DNA from: Auanema rhodensis
Taxonomy: Eukaryota; Nematoda; Chromadorea; Rhabditida; Rhabditidae
Reading direction: 5' to 3'
DNA: 64,000 nt
Assembly: GCA_964057225.1 (NCBI GenBank)
Contig: OZ059896.1
Location: 14,058,501-14,122,500 of the forward strand
The translations under genes and the position numbers were made by a program. Positions 12,644 to 24,600 of this stretch are shown here, piece after piece. Each line of letters begins with the position of its first letter. The stretch's first letter is position 1. Under the pieces are notes generated by a model. That model ran no database searches. It saw nothing but the letters and a program-made list of their open reading frames with translations, and was not told the origin of the DNA.

Positions 12644-15631
12644 TCAATGCTCTGTGAGGTTATGTCTTCCCTACCTAAAAGTTTAACTTTAAGGTCATAC
12701 ATTTGGGTAAACGTTATAAAGAAGATAATAAAAAGGCGAGAAATAATTAGAAAATCAATATTGCAATATTTGAAGTATAAAGGGAAGTATGCAAACGCTA
12801 ACTTGGATACACACATCGAACAGAGACGTAAGAGACCTCTATACAACACGGGGGTCTTGTACAAACACACTTAGTGACACGCAAGTTGCCAGTCCCTCAG
12901 CCCAATCGTTAGATGGACTAGATTACTAACCATCTGACGCTTCAAATTTAACAAACAAATCAAAGCTGAGCTTCCAAAGTCCATATAAGATAAGCCAATA
13001 TTAACATATGAAAACCTTATAAACTAGAAAAATAGAGAAGTTAGACGAATAATCGTGTCAGTCATTCAAAACTTTATATAACACAACGAAAAATTTGAAA
13101 TTACAATGAAATATATAGATAATACGGGACTAAAAGGTGAATCGATTAGAAAGCAGTCATAGCGTTTGGAAAACTTTTGTGATTGTGTAGAATTACACAA
13201 GCAAAATACATATACACGCATTTATATAAACAGAAAAATAATTTAATATGAAATAGAGTTAACGGAATAGCACACTAATAATTGAAAATTTTTATACGAA
13301 CATATAGATTATTATTGTTATGATGAAGACAAGGTTTTTAATTTAGGACGGGCAGTGATAAGGACAGAATGATGATGTAGATAATGGGATATCTTTGGTA
13401 TATGTGCGTCGGGTGAAGTCAGTATGTTTATGAATGTGTGGTCGATAGAAATCTCTTCTGGATCACCTATTCTCTATCTTTATATCTCTATACATGTGTT
13501 AAGAAATGAATTGTTGTACAAGGCTATAAGAATACGGGAAAAGAAGCGACACTCTAGATCGGGGTCACTACAGGCACACCACAGTCCTCACCACTCGGTC
13601 GATTGGACGACCGGCAACCACCACGCGGTAAGACCATTACGCACAGTCCTTTGAGCGAATGACGACGATGATAGAAGAACGAACAACAGAAGGGAAATAG
13701 TGGGAGGCGCAGAGAGATGATTGAGAGACTTAGGAATGGTATGAGAGGGCGATGATGAGAGGAATGGAGAAGAGTGTACAAGAATATAAATGTAGAAGAA
13801 GAGAAATACAGAAGAACTGGAAGCCAAGAATGGAAGACAAGACGAAACTTCAGTCGTTCTTCCCACAAAGTCTGTTTCTCGTATTTCCCAGCATCAGTTA
13901 ATGTCTCTTGCATATAACTGACTATTGACAATACTACATACGATCTATGGAATTATAGATTGTAAAGCAATAGTTATATAAGTAAAGCATAATTACATTA
14001 TTTGCGGTTTGTACTGAGAATTATAAGAATACAAGTTTATTTACTATTGCACCGACTGTATCGGAGTTATGGAGGCGCTTTCTGAATAGAACTGATGAAA
14101 TGCCTGCAAATCGTTAAACTTCTGCTGAGTTGTTTTTCTCTCGTAAGATGATAGCAATAAGAAAAAAAGTGAATGGATTTCAACTAAATATGAAAATATA
14201 GAAAATAAAAATAAAAATAAAATAATAAAATAAAATGATTCAATTCTTTCAAACTTCCTTTCATTCTTACTATCACAAATGACGTATTTCGTTTCACGTC
14301 AGCACGTTATTTTCGACTTATTATGCTAAATAAGCGATTGCGTTTTGCGTTTTATTTTCTTTCAAAGTTTTATTCCAATTACACGTCAATCATTGCCGAG
14401 TCACAATTTTTTTAAATTTATTTATTCTTCTGACTAAGTATGAGGCATTAATTGGAAAATGAGTTAGCTCTGTGGTTTATTGAAGATTTGTAAATACGGA
14501 GGCGTGCACGTATCTAATTCTTTCTTTCTTGAACCATTCTGGCTCATTCTTTTCATCTATATTATCATTTGGACAAAATGGATCACCTGTAGAACGGGAG
14601 TTTGCACGTTATCAAATACATTTTAGTCTCTATAGGATCGATCCCGCTACAACTTCATTCTCAAATTATTTCAACGTTATCAAGAATAAATTAGATTGTA
14701 TACAATTTAAATTAAAAGTAAACTTCAATCTTTACTTACAATAATTGTATACTAGAAAGGGGTAGAAACAGCAATTCATTTTTTTCCTATAAGAGATTGA
14801 TCTTTTCAGTTTTTTTTTAGTTCACCAGTTCAATAGTAGTTAGGGAAAAGTTTTGAAGAAACTACTTCGAAAATTATTCTCTCATTATCATGGTCCAACC
14901 TTGCTGTACACAAAAGCAATCTACCGAAGTTAAGTAAAAAAAACAATAGAATTCAAAGATTAGTAACCAAAGCATATTGAGCAGGCAATTTTAATTAATC
15001 GGAATATTAATCAATGTACCTGTCGGTTCCTTATAATTAAACATATTTCAATAATCTGTACTAAGATGTTTGAAAAAATAAAGATTTTTTCAAGAATTAT
15101 TTTGTTTAAAACGAAAACGCATTCGACTTACAACTGAACTTGGAACTATCTTTATGTTATTGTATGATGTAAACAATTCAAGAGCATCAAAACAATCTAA
15201 TTTGAAGAATAAAAAGAAAGAAAGGTAAAGAAAAAATTTATTAGAATGCATGACTAATTTGAGCATATTGATACATTAACATTTTTTAAAATCTCCCTGA
15301 AAAAAATTTTTTTAATTCAAAAATAAGAAGTAGTACTTACTTAATTGCCAGATCAGTAAGAACGTACTCTAATAACAGGAGGAATACATTATGAAATATG
15401 GAGATTCCACAAATTTTCCGTAATGACAAAACTCATAAATAGTTCGATAATTTGTTGATACAAACTACATTTATTGAAGATATATACAGGAGAAACTAAA
15501 GAATTAATAGAATTAAAGATTAATATTTATAGGAATAGTGTTGAAGTAAATATTGATATGCTTTAATTATTTCTGATGGAAATACGGTATACAGGAACAC
15601 CGGAACAGAAAAAATACAAGTGATTTTTAAT
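12644..15631. other. Non-coding, kinase upstream region
   Basis: The likely promoter region of the PCTAIRE kinase long form. A GC-richer, CpG-containing patch at about 13550-13660 stands out. The overlapping open frames there (13424-13654 on plus, 13554-13931 on minus) are low complexity and share no family. From 13950 to 15630 the sequence is very AT-rich with no supported exon. Confidence 0.45.
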
Positions 15632-15784
15632 TTAGTGGAATTTTCTAAATAGATTCTTATATTGCTCTTCAATAGGAGATGTTTTTTCTGAATCCTCATG
15701 TGTTTTAGCCATCATGTCTCTTCTGGGATCACCGAGAAACGTGGGTTTGACGCGGTCTTGTGCAGAGTGTGGCTTTTCTTCCAT
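15632..15784 (-). CDS. Small hypothetical protein or terminal-exon relic
   Basis: A 50-codon frame of hydrophilic, codon-balanced sequence in an AT-rich setting, preceded by GTTAAG, which could be a splice acceptor 13 bp before the ATG. The product contains KPTFLGDPRRDM. This recalls the Pro-rich tail of FBXO7 proteins (human: RPTLPYVGDP) and the tail of the neighbouring FBXO7-like gene. It may be a relic or an alternative 3' exon of that gene rather than an independent gene. Function is unknown. Confidence 0.3.
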   Translation of the reverse strand: MEEKPHSAQDRVKPTFLGDPRRDMMAKTHEDSEKTSPIEEQYKNLFRKFH

Positions 15785-15859
15785 GTTGGCAACAAATCTT
15801 AACAAATTTCAATTAAAATTCATAAATAAGAATACAAGAGGTTGATTAGACGATGTTTA

Positions 15860-17340
15860 TGAAGTAGTTTCAACAGCGCAGCTTATATGCAACTATATGT
15901 TTACATGTACTTATAATCAAAAATCAAAGATAAACTCTGTAAATATTTCTTCAGAATAACGAACGTTAAATATGTATATACTGAATGTATGCTCACTCAT
16001 TTAAAATAGAAAGAAGAAACTCATAGAAGAGTGAACACGTGCTAATGAAAAATATTTATCAGGAAGATTATAAAAAGCAAAATGATCTCTGATGTATGTA
16101 AACCAAAAACACGAATCAAAGTTTCCATTCATCACTGTCGTTAAACTTGTTGAAAATCATATAATCATTTAATCATCTCGTTTAAAAACGGGAGGATCAA
16201 AATATGGATTCGTATATGGATTGTGGTTTGGGTTCTCGTTCCTTCATAGATAAAGGAGGAAATAAAGGTTTGTTAAACATAAGGGAAAGTATTTCTTTTA
16301 TCTTCATAGGGTTGTTTACTATATAGTTGATTCCCCGTATCTATAAAAATTCAAAAAAAAAATCAGCAATAATTGAAAGTAGTTAGTAATAATGAATGTT
16401 ATATCGTAATTCATACAATCAAGTTTTAACAGTTTATGTACATTACATATGTATATGTACTTCTAATCAATAGAATAATTCTAAAAATATTTGTTAAAAA
16501 GTTATTTCTGAGCAAAGTATTAAATATGTTTAATAGAAGATTATGTATGATAGAACTCAGTGATCACTATCATAGTATGTGTATAAATCATCTTCTCAAC
16601 GACAAAATTCGAAAAATTCATCAGTCCTAGAACGATAATCGCTGTCAGCATCTATCAGGTTTAGATCAGGACAAAAGAAAAAGGAGCAAAAGCCGTCATC
16701 CATCTCAAAACAGCTGAATTCTCTAATAAGTTGTATGTCATACGTTCGAAGAAAATTTTAAAATATAAAATATTTAAAAACACTCATGAATGTAACAGTT
16801 TTTAAAAAAAATATGAATATATTTACATATACTTATTATCAAAAACAATAAATTTCTAAATACATCTCCATAAAAATATGAAAGAGTCACCACGTGAATT
16901 TTGCGCTATTTTCGTATCTTATTATTGAAGCTGTTAAAATAATAACAAGTGATTAACTTAAAATATTTATTTTTTGGACGAAATAGACAAGAATATCAGA
17001 AAAGAATGAATTTATCTCCGATTGAAGTATTTGTACCAGAATATATCTCCCGTAGGAGAGTCGTGTATCCAACTTGGTGTAGTAGGAGGAGAAATGTGAG
17101 GTTCATTTCTGCTTGTAGCAGGATTTACTGGAAGCCGCGGGTTCATCCGATCATCCATTGTAGGTATTCAATTCTATAATAATTGGAATTAGAAAATAAA
17201 TAAGTTAAACAGAAAGTGAAAATGGTAAAACTGATTATATTTATAAACAAAAACTGAAATAGCAAAGCTTATATACATCATCCTATTTACATACCCTTAT
17301 AATCAAAAATGATAATATTTAAAAGTTTTATTTATAGCTT
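15860..17340. repeat. Diverged tandem repeat cluster
   Basis: At least four copies of a diverged element are spaced about 360-560 bp apart. Their common core resembles TTTACATATACTTATAATCA, at about 15899, 16455, 16821 and 17285. The first and last copies agree over about 45 bp, beginning AGCTTATAT and including CTTATAATCAAAAAT. Copies at about 16030 and 16880 also share AGAGTnnnCACGTG downstream. Minus-strand short frames follow some cores: 48 codons starting MDDRMNP (about 17162 to 17016) and about 35 codons starting MDDG near 16706. The cluster lies just behind the FBXO7-like gene. Confidence 0.55.
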
Positions 17341-18858
17341 ATATAAAGTCATAGTCATGATCTTGCGGATTTCTGTCATCTCTGAATGGTAGAATTCGAG
17401 GTTCTCCCAGACGAGGAGGCGACCTATCTCTCAGTATTTCTCCTGAATAAGGTCTGAATATATAGGGATTGAATGGCTGTCTATAATCGAATGGGTGATG
17501 GTCATGACGAGAAGATTCCATTTCTCGAGCCTAAAAAAATGAAAGTACAGTAATAAAGTGTGCAATGCTCACATGTCGACGCCTTTCTTCCAGTTGTTGT
17601 TGCTTATTCTTTGCACATTGGATATAACGCAAGCGAAATCGTAGAGCACTATTTGTTCTCGAGATATCATCATCAGAATAGTCCCTGTAAATAAATACTT
17701 TTAATTAAAAATATATTTTCAAATCATGTACTCATAGAGCCTTTTCTTCCACAACCGCGTATCTAACTCTTGTGATGTGATAATGTTATTTAGAGTTTGG
17801 TTAACTGCCCCCAATTTAGCAATACTTGCAGTATTCAAGTATTGTAGCACTAAATCGCTGATAAGTGAGATTTGCATAACTTGGGTTAAAGTTGGATGTC
17901 CTATGCCTAAACAGCTTTGAAAATTATTCAAAATTCGAAATGTTCTCACCAGATGTAGTTAGAGCTTTAATAATATTATCTCTCACGCACTCATCCATTC
18001 CACAAGGAAAAATTTGGAATGATGTTATCAGGATACGCGAAAAATCTTATAGCAAAAAAGGTTAAAGCATATTTAAAACTATAAAAAACCTTTCAAACGG
18101 AACATATCAACTTGTGCTGTTACATTAAGATCAGAAAAAACCAAACAGACTATAGAGATTAGATCATTACCAAGATAAGAAACTAATTTCTGATCAGTGT
18201 TTTTTGCTCTATATGTTAGTTCGAAGCCTGAGCATACTCGACTCGTCCATGATTGCATGCCTTCTAACTTGAATGAAACCTCTATGTTCATACTCATATG
18301 CAAAAGGAAATACTCACTAAGAAATCGTTCAGTTCCATACACTTCGAAAGTGATTTACGCACTGACTCCATGAACAGACGCCAATCCATATTAACTTGGT
18401 TGGACTGGCATGCTGAAGAGTTTGTTGAATTAGAACAAGAATCCTGAATTGCAATTCGGGCCACAGGGAGATCTTGAGCAGGTTGTTCGATTGGGGCAGG
18501 CTCCAATCTAGGTTGTTTAACAGTTGCAGATACCTCCATTCTGTAATTGCTTCTGTAATTTCAAAAATAACCTGAATAAAAACTCTTCATCTAAGTTGAC
18601 AAAAAGCCTCTCCCCATCAACTATATCCAAATTTGCAAGAAGACATGCATCACGAGAATAATCCAACTCAAAGTCTCCACGAAAAATTTTAAAATTGCTT
18701 GAAACACTTAATTAAAAGAAATTCTTAATAATTTTGACGTACCCGGATCCAAGAGTCTGTGATATTTCATTTCTCAAATCATGCAATGTGGCCTCATGAT
18801 CGAATTGTAAAACTACAGGCGTTGTTGTTGAGCCTCTTATTTTATAGGAAATTTTCAT
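17339..18858 (-). CDS. fbxo7: FBXO7-like F-box protein (Ubl, FP domain, F-box, Pro-rich tail)
   Basis: Eight exons: 18743-18858, 18572-18697, 18318-18540, 18090-18279, 17950-18045, 17732-17906, 17573-17684 and 17339-17530, giving 409 residues (human FBXO7: 522). In order: an N-terminal ubiquitin-like fold (MKISYKIRGS... DGERLFV); a linker; an FP-type domain (SWTSRVCSGFELTY to VDMFRLK, matching the human KWKLSGVYKLQY region); an F-box (LISDLVLQYLNTASIAKLGAVN); then a basic KNKQQQLEERRR helix and a Pro/Arg-rich tail. Family members recruit substrates to SCF ubiquitin ligases and bind the proteasome regulator PI31 through the FP domain. The intron at 18541-18571 is only 31 nt, and reading through it breaks the frame. 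The start lies 139 bp downstream of the PUS7 stop. The overall match is confident; exact proteasome binding is inferred. Confidence 0.85.
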
Positions 18859-18997
18859 CTTAAATTATCTCAAACGTAAATACATCAAAGCTAGAAATAT
18901 GTAAGAAAGTGAAAACTTTATATTCAACTCATTTGATGAAAATAATTTTATAAAACATTAACAAAGTAACAAACATAACAAAGTAACAACAATACAC

Positions 18998-21321
18998 CTA
19001 CGCTTCAAGCTGTGTTTCAATCTGTTCTTCAACATTGTTTTCTTGTTCTTCTTCACACTTAGAAGATACATTAGATACCCCGGATAGCTAAAATAAGGAT
19101 AAGGTTTCCGATAAAGTTAGATTAACTCACTTCTTTCATATTTTTCTTGCCCATATCTATTCCGGTAATTTCTCGTAGGCAAACGGTTGCATATACTCCT
19201 TGAGTAAGACTAAATTTAACTTGCAGGGCTAATAATGGTCCTTCCTGTTGTTCCACTGGAATTGCTTTTGTATCAATTCCTGGCTGTAAAACAACAGGTT
19301 TAACAAGTATATAATAACTATTTAAGATACTTGAAGATATGATCTTGGGTCTGTATAGTTAATGAAGCTCCAACTCATATCTTTTGGCTGAATTAGAAGA
19401 GAACGGTTGAACTCTCCCAAAGCAAATCGACTATAATAAAAAAACTTTCATAATATAATTAACAACTCAGCCAACTCTTCAAGGCTTGTAAAAGAGTTGA
19501 AAGTTAATTTGTCATTGTCCAACATTTCTTTGTACCATTCAGAAACTAAAAATCAAATTTGAATTACAACCATATATTTCAAAAATACCATAATTAGATT
19601 CGTACGATTCATTCACTCCAGGGAGAGGGATGTACACATTGAAAATTGATGAAGAAGAAGGATCAAGGAACTTTCCATTCTCTCCAATATCATCTTTTTG
19701 AACCTCGTGCCTACCTTCACGTATTCTTCGTGATGCAACCTTAAGGAAGATTAAAGATAATTTTGCATCATATAGTGATAATGTACCCTATTCCATAAAA
19801 GTGACTGATAAGCATGGACATAAAGACTTCTCATGTTTACTGGTATGGCATCAGTAATACACTGAAAATAATCATTAAGAAAATTATTAAGGAGTAAACA
19901 AAACCTGCTGCCAAGTACCACCCTTGGAGAGACAACGAAGAATTCCAGCCTCTACTGTGGCATAAGCTTGTCCTCCTCTCAGGCATTTGAATGCTTCGCG
20001 AGCATCGTTTGTCTTTTTAAAAGCTCGAAGAGCATAACCAACAGATCCCATATATGCTGAGATGAATAGATATTTTTTGTTTACTATGTATTACGTACAA
20101 GGTAAGTTAGCCGCATCTAAAATTTGTCTGACAGCCTCCTCCCAATTTCTTTGCAGTATAGATAAACCTATCTTAGCAGTATTGGTATCACAAGATCCAA
20201 ATCTTTGGGTTCCTGAACATATTGAAACTTAGAAGAAATTGCGAAACATATGACTGACCGTAATAGTTGATGAAACCATTTTTTGAGATTTCGTTTAATC
20301 GTGTCTCTAGCACATCTTTGTTTTCGGAATCAATATTTCTGAAATAAAAAAAAACTGATATACCGCCCTTTAAAACAATCTACCGTAAAATAATGGAAAA
20401 CCTATTTCCCCAGTGTCCACCCATTTTAACTTCGGTATCCTTGTATTCAAAATCATAAACCCGGAATCCTCTTAATCTTTTATTCAAAGCAAATATTCTT
20501 TCCTAGAAAATATTACTATATGGTAAAAACTGAAAAATGGAAAACCTTTTCAATTCTGTTACAGCTAACTCTTTGCGTTGTAACAGCACGTCTATCTTTA
20601 ATACCATGAGTTCGGAAAATTCCAGGCTTAACACTGAAATAGTATATTATTTGGAGCAATAGATAAGAAGTGAAACTTTAAAAATTGGCCAAGAACACCT
20701 AAAGCATAGCTTGTGTCTTTATTCTCTTTCGCCAATGTAAAGTGACAATAGTCAGGAGTATCTGCATGCCAACGCTTACGTTTTCTTAACAAATCCAAAT
20801 ATTATGAATTGATGTAAATGAGACACACCTGTTATTTTCATTAGAGAATAAGATAACAATATCATTATCTTTAGTTTCTGATTGCAATTTACCATGAAAA
20901 CGGAGCCGAATAAACTCATGAATGGATTTTCTTTCATCTTTCGAAAGGCCCTATGAAAGAAAAAAAAAGAATTAATTTGGATTAAAACATACTTCAGTGG
21001 ATATACTGAATTTCTTATTTCCTTCAGTTCCTAACAAACTGATCTCATCTAATTGTTCTTGAGATATGCACGAAGGTAGTGGAACAGATTGATCAGGTTC
21101 CTTGTTCTCCTCTTCCTTACATTGGGAAAATATTTCTTCTTCAGAAGCTATTCTTAAAACTTCTTCATTCTCTATAAGAAATATTCAAGATAAATATGGA
21201 GAATTTAAAACATACGAAGTATTTCTTGAACTATGAAGTCAGAATATAACTCCTTCAATATACATGGAATTTTAATTGATCTTTCTCCAACGAACTCTTC
21301 TATTCCAAAATCTACCTCCAT
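18998..21321 (-). CDS. pus7: tRNA/mRNA pseudouridine synthase, PUS7/TruD family
   Basis: Fifteen exons: 21216-21321, 20993-21171, 20829-20950, 20677-20784, 20546-20633, 20384-20502, 20259-20338, 20099-20212, 19905-20056, 19787-19861, 19589-19739, 19467-19545, 19331-19430, 19131-19283 and 18998-19087. They give 571 residues. TruD-family enzymes isomerise uridine to pseudouridine in tRNA and other RNAs. The catalytic motif is HGIKDRRAVTTQ with its Asp. Other family blocks are GGHWGNRFSIILR, INYYGTQRFG and VHAYQSLLWNRVASRRI. The N-terminus (IPCILKELYSDFIVQEIL) matches the family start. The C-terminal 30 residues are acidic and not conserved. Every exon junction is in phase with GT-AG ends. The gene is divergent from ASPM across 308 bp and immediately upstream of the FBXO7-like gene on the same strand. 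Confidence 0.93.
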
Positions 21322-21629
21322 ATCTGAATAACTTAATTTTGTTCAACTTAGTTCAATGAAAAAAATTATATTTAAAAAGTTTCGAAATTCTACATTCAAA
21401 TCTTCCAATAAAAAAGGAGATATCTGAATGTCCCAATGACAATAAAATTTGACCCATCGCTCACCGCTCATCACTTAGCGGGAAAAAATAAACTTCAAAA
21501 AGAAGAGCATATCTGTTCCTTCAGCTTCGTCGTATGATTTACAGATGAATAATTCAAATAAGCTTATATATCTGGTTCTAAATATGATTTTCATGTTTAT
21601 AAACGTATTTATATCGTTTTTTTCTAGAG
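21322..21629. promoter_or_regulatory. Shared divergent promoter region pus7 / aspm
   Basis: 308 bp separates the two start codons, read in opposite directions. A TTTTTTTCTAG acceptor ends 3 bp before the aspm ATG at 21630, as expected for spliced-leader addition. A GC-containing patch (about 21440-21485) is the only base-composition change in the interval. No TATA-like element could be assigned with confidence. Confidence 0.45.
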
Positions 21630-24600
21630 ATGTCAGGAACCATTGAAAAAACTACTGAAAAAAGTAGGAGACAGTTACGGTAGCACATGAAACAAGTGTT
21701 CAAATTTTTTTAATTTCTTTTGTTAAGCTTCAATAATGTAGTAGATGAACAACCTTATCAATCTTTTTCTGATGATGAAGATATGCCATTAAAAAAAGTT
21801 CCTGATGAAGTAGGATTCTAGTACCAATTTGAGCTTATTTCCTAATGCTTTGCAGAACTTGTTTCGTGTTCCTCTACCTCCAAAACAAATGTCTGTACGA
21901 GAGCCAATGTTGACTAAGACTAATACTAATACTTTTGTGAATAATTTTTCGGTAATTTTTTTCCATTTATTTATACATTAATTTATCTTTATAGGCTGGT
22001 ATTTGCGACGAGGATGGGACTAGAGATAAGTACTTACAAAAGATGAAGAAACTAGAAGCACGCAGATCGAAAACATTACTAGATCGCCGTAAACTAAATC
22101 GAAAATATATCAGGATAATTGTTTTTTCAGAAGCTAAAAAGGGAAAAGAAATTGAGAATTCCACGAAAAAAGTAGATATCAGTTTATCAGAGCAGTCATT
22201 TTTAGGATCATTAAATCAATTGCCAACCCAGGTAATAGCTATAACAGTGCATTTTTGTTGAGCTATAGCTTAGGTGCACTCAGCAGACTTAAGAATATCA
22301 GATGTATCTTCGATTCATCCCTTTGAATCCAGTTTTAATCTTGCTAACGATAGAAATGCGTTTGGTCCAGGTACCAAACTGTCAAATTTTTTTGTATAAT
22401 TCATTTTAAAGTTTCTTCCACTCCTTTCCGAGAGCCGGCTCCTCATAGGATACGCCAACAAGAAGCTACTCCTCAAGCTGCTCCTCATAAAATACGCCAA
22501 CAAGAAGCTACTCCTCAAGCAGCTCCTCCTCCTGTAGTATCCACAGTTCCTCAAACAGCTTCTGTTGCGACTCCTCAAGATGTAAGTTCAGTAAAAATAG
22601 CTTCAGATATTTTTTATCTATGCAGGTTTCTATTTTGTATGAAACATACGAAGAAAAACTTAACCGTCAAATGAAAGCTTTGAGTATTTGGTGTAACATT
22701 ATTTTAAAATGTGATTTAGAAGTAGCTGAAATAGATTTAGGAAAGTCTAAGAAAGGTAATTATACAATAGTTCTTGTTATGCTGTTCTCGTTATCCAGAG
22801 GCTGATCAAAAATTGCAAGATTTGCTCACAAAACCGTCAAAATTTGAGCAAGCTAGCCAGGAAGTTTCGAAGAAATTTTCATATCGTGATTTTCTGAAAA
22901 AACAAGAGCGAGCTTTGCTCAAAGAAAAGTATGTTTTATACGAATCTGTTTGCCATGGAATTTGATTTTCTTAAGAGCCATGAAATGCTATGTAACTACT
23001 GATATACCAGTTAGAATTCGAGAGATGATTTCTCGAAAAGTAGTCGCTATTCGTGATGACTGTGGTGTATACTGTAATATAAGTAAGATTTCTTCTCTAA
23101 TAGAATTATTCATTTCCATGTTAAGGTTTAATGAAAACTTTACTTCGCGTTTTCTTATCATTCAATCCCATGTGGCTTCATCTTGGTCTTGAAACTAGTA
23201 AGAAAGTCTTCAAGAAATGATTTCAAATTTTTTGATATTCAGTTTTCAATGAAACAATTGACATTGGTGATGGGGAGCATTATGCTGCAGTTGTATCCAA
23301 GTTTATATCTTCGCGCTTGTTTACTGATCCTAATATCATGAAAAATAAGAAATTTGCTCAAGGCACTGTTAAGTGAGTTCTGATCTCTTCCAAGATAAAT
23401 GGTATTAAAAATTCAGAATGTTGGTTACGCCAGCTGGACGCGAAGCTTTGCATACACATTTCCTTACATATTCCTGCCAATTCTTCTTCTTTGTTGAATT
23501 TGCGAAGTCAGCTGCTCTTCTTGAACACAATCCCAGAATGTTCAACAAATCTTCAACCTACAGAGTATGCGAACTAGTAATTTATTTTCCACATTTGAAT
23601 TTACAGTGCTTGGAAGATGTGTTTGCCGAATTTTCTCGTGAGATTCTCTCTGCAAGTTCTTTACCACTTCATAAAGCTCTGGCCAAAGTGGGATTCAAAC
23701 CCACATTCAAACAAGTTAATTCTATTAAAATGCATATATTCCGAAAATTTGTTTTAGGGATTCTTGGATAATTTTGACTATAGAGTGAATGGTTTCAATG
23801 ATTTATGTGATGGAGTTGTGCTTGGGTTTGCTTATCAAGGCATTACAAATATTAGTCATTTATTTCAGAAAGTTGATTGAAATTATTGCTCATATTAACC
23901 ATGTGACAACAAAAATGAGAGAACCAAAAGGAGACCGTCTACGTAAGATTGGAAACGTTAAGGTGGTTTTTGAAGCAGCTAAACAGAGTGGATTTGATCT
24001 TGGAGGTATTCAATTGTTATTCCATTACTTTTTATTATAAATACGTATTTTAAGCCTTAAAACCTGAAACAATTGTTGCTTGTAATAAGGAATCCATTCT
24101 GGAAATGCTTTGGAGACTTGTGGGAGTTTATGTGGTTAGTTCTAACCTCGCTAAATGCTTTAGTAAATAGAAAAGTTTCAGCTTGAATCCAGACAAGCAG
24201 ATCTACGTCGTCTATCCTTGGATCTTGAAAATAGAAGACTCAGTAGTTTCGGATGTGTCTCTGAAAACTCGACTCCAGATGAATTAGTGCTACATATTTG
24301 CCAACAAATCGGAGATGCTTTAGGCATTCAGGTACATTTGAAATATACCTTAATAAATTAAGTAATTTTGTTTAGGTTCTTACTATTGATGATCTGAAGG
24401 ATGGTAGATTATTAGCTGGTGCTTGGAGGTTATATAATCCGACAGCTCCCGATGTTACATTCTACCCTGGAGGTAATCTGTACAAACAGGTTGTAGCTGC
24501 GGTTAGTTTTGATTGTTTTACTTTTCTTAACGTGAAATGCTATTCAGGCTGAATCTGAGCTTGATGTTCCTATCGGACTGCAAGGAGCTGTTCAACTTTT

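Noticed and set aside
24473..24489. Apparent 17-nt GT-AG intron in ASPM exon 24376-24501
   Set aside because: Too short to splice; reading through keeps the frame and gives a sensible GGNLYKQVV continuation.
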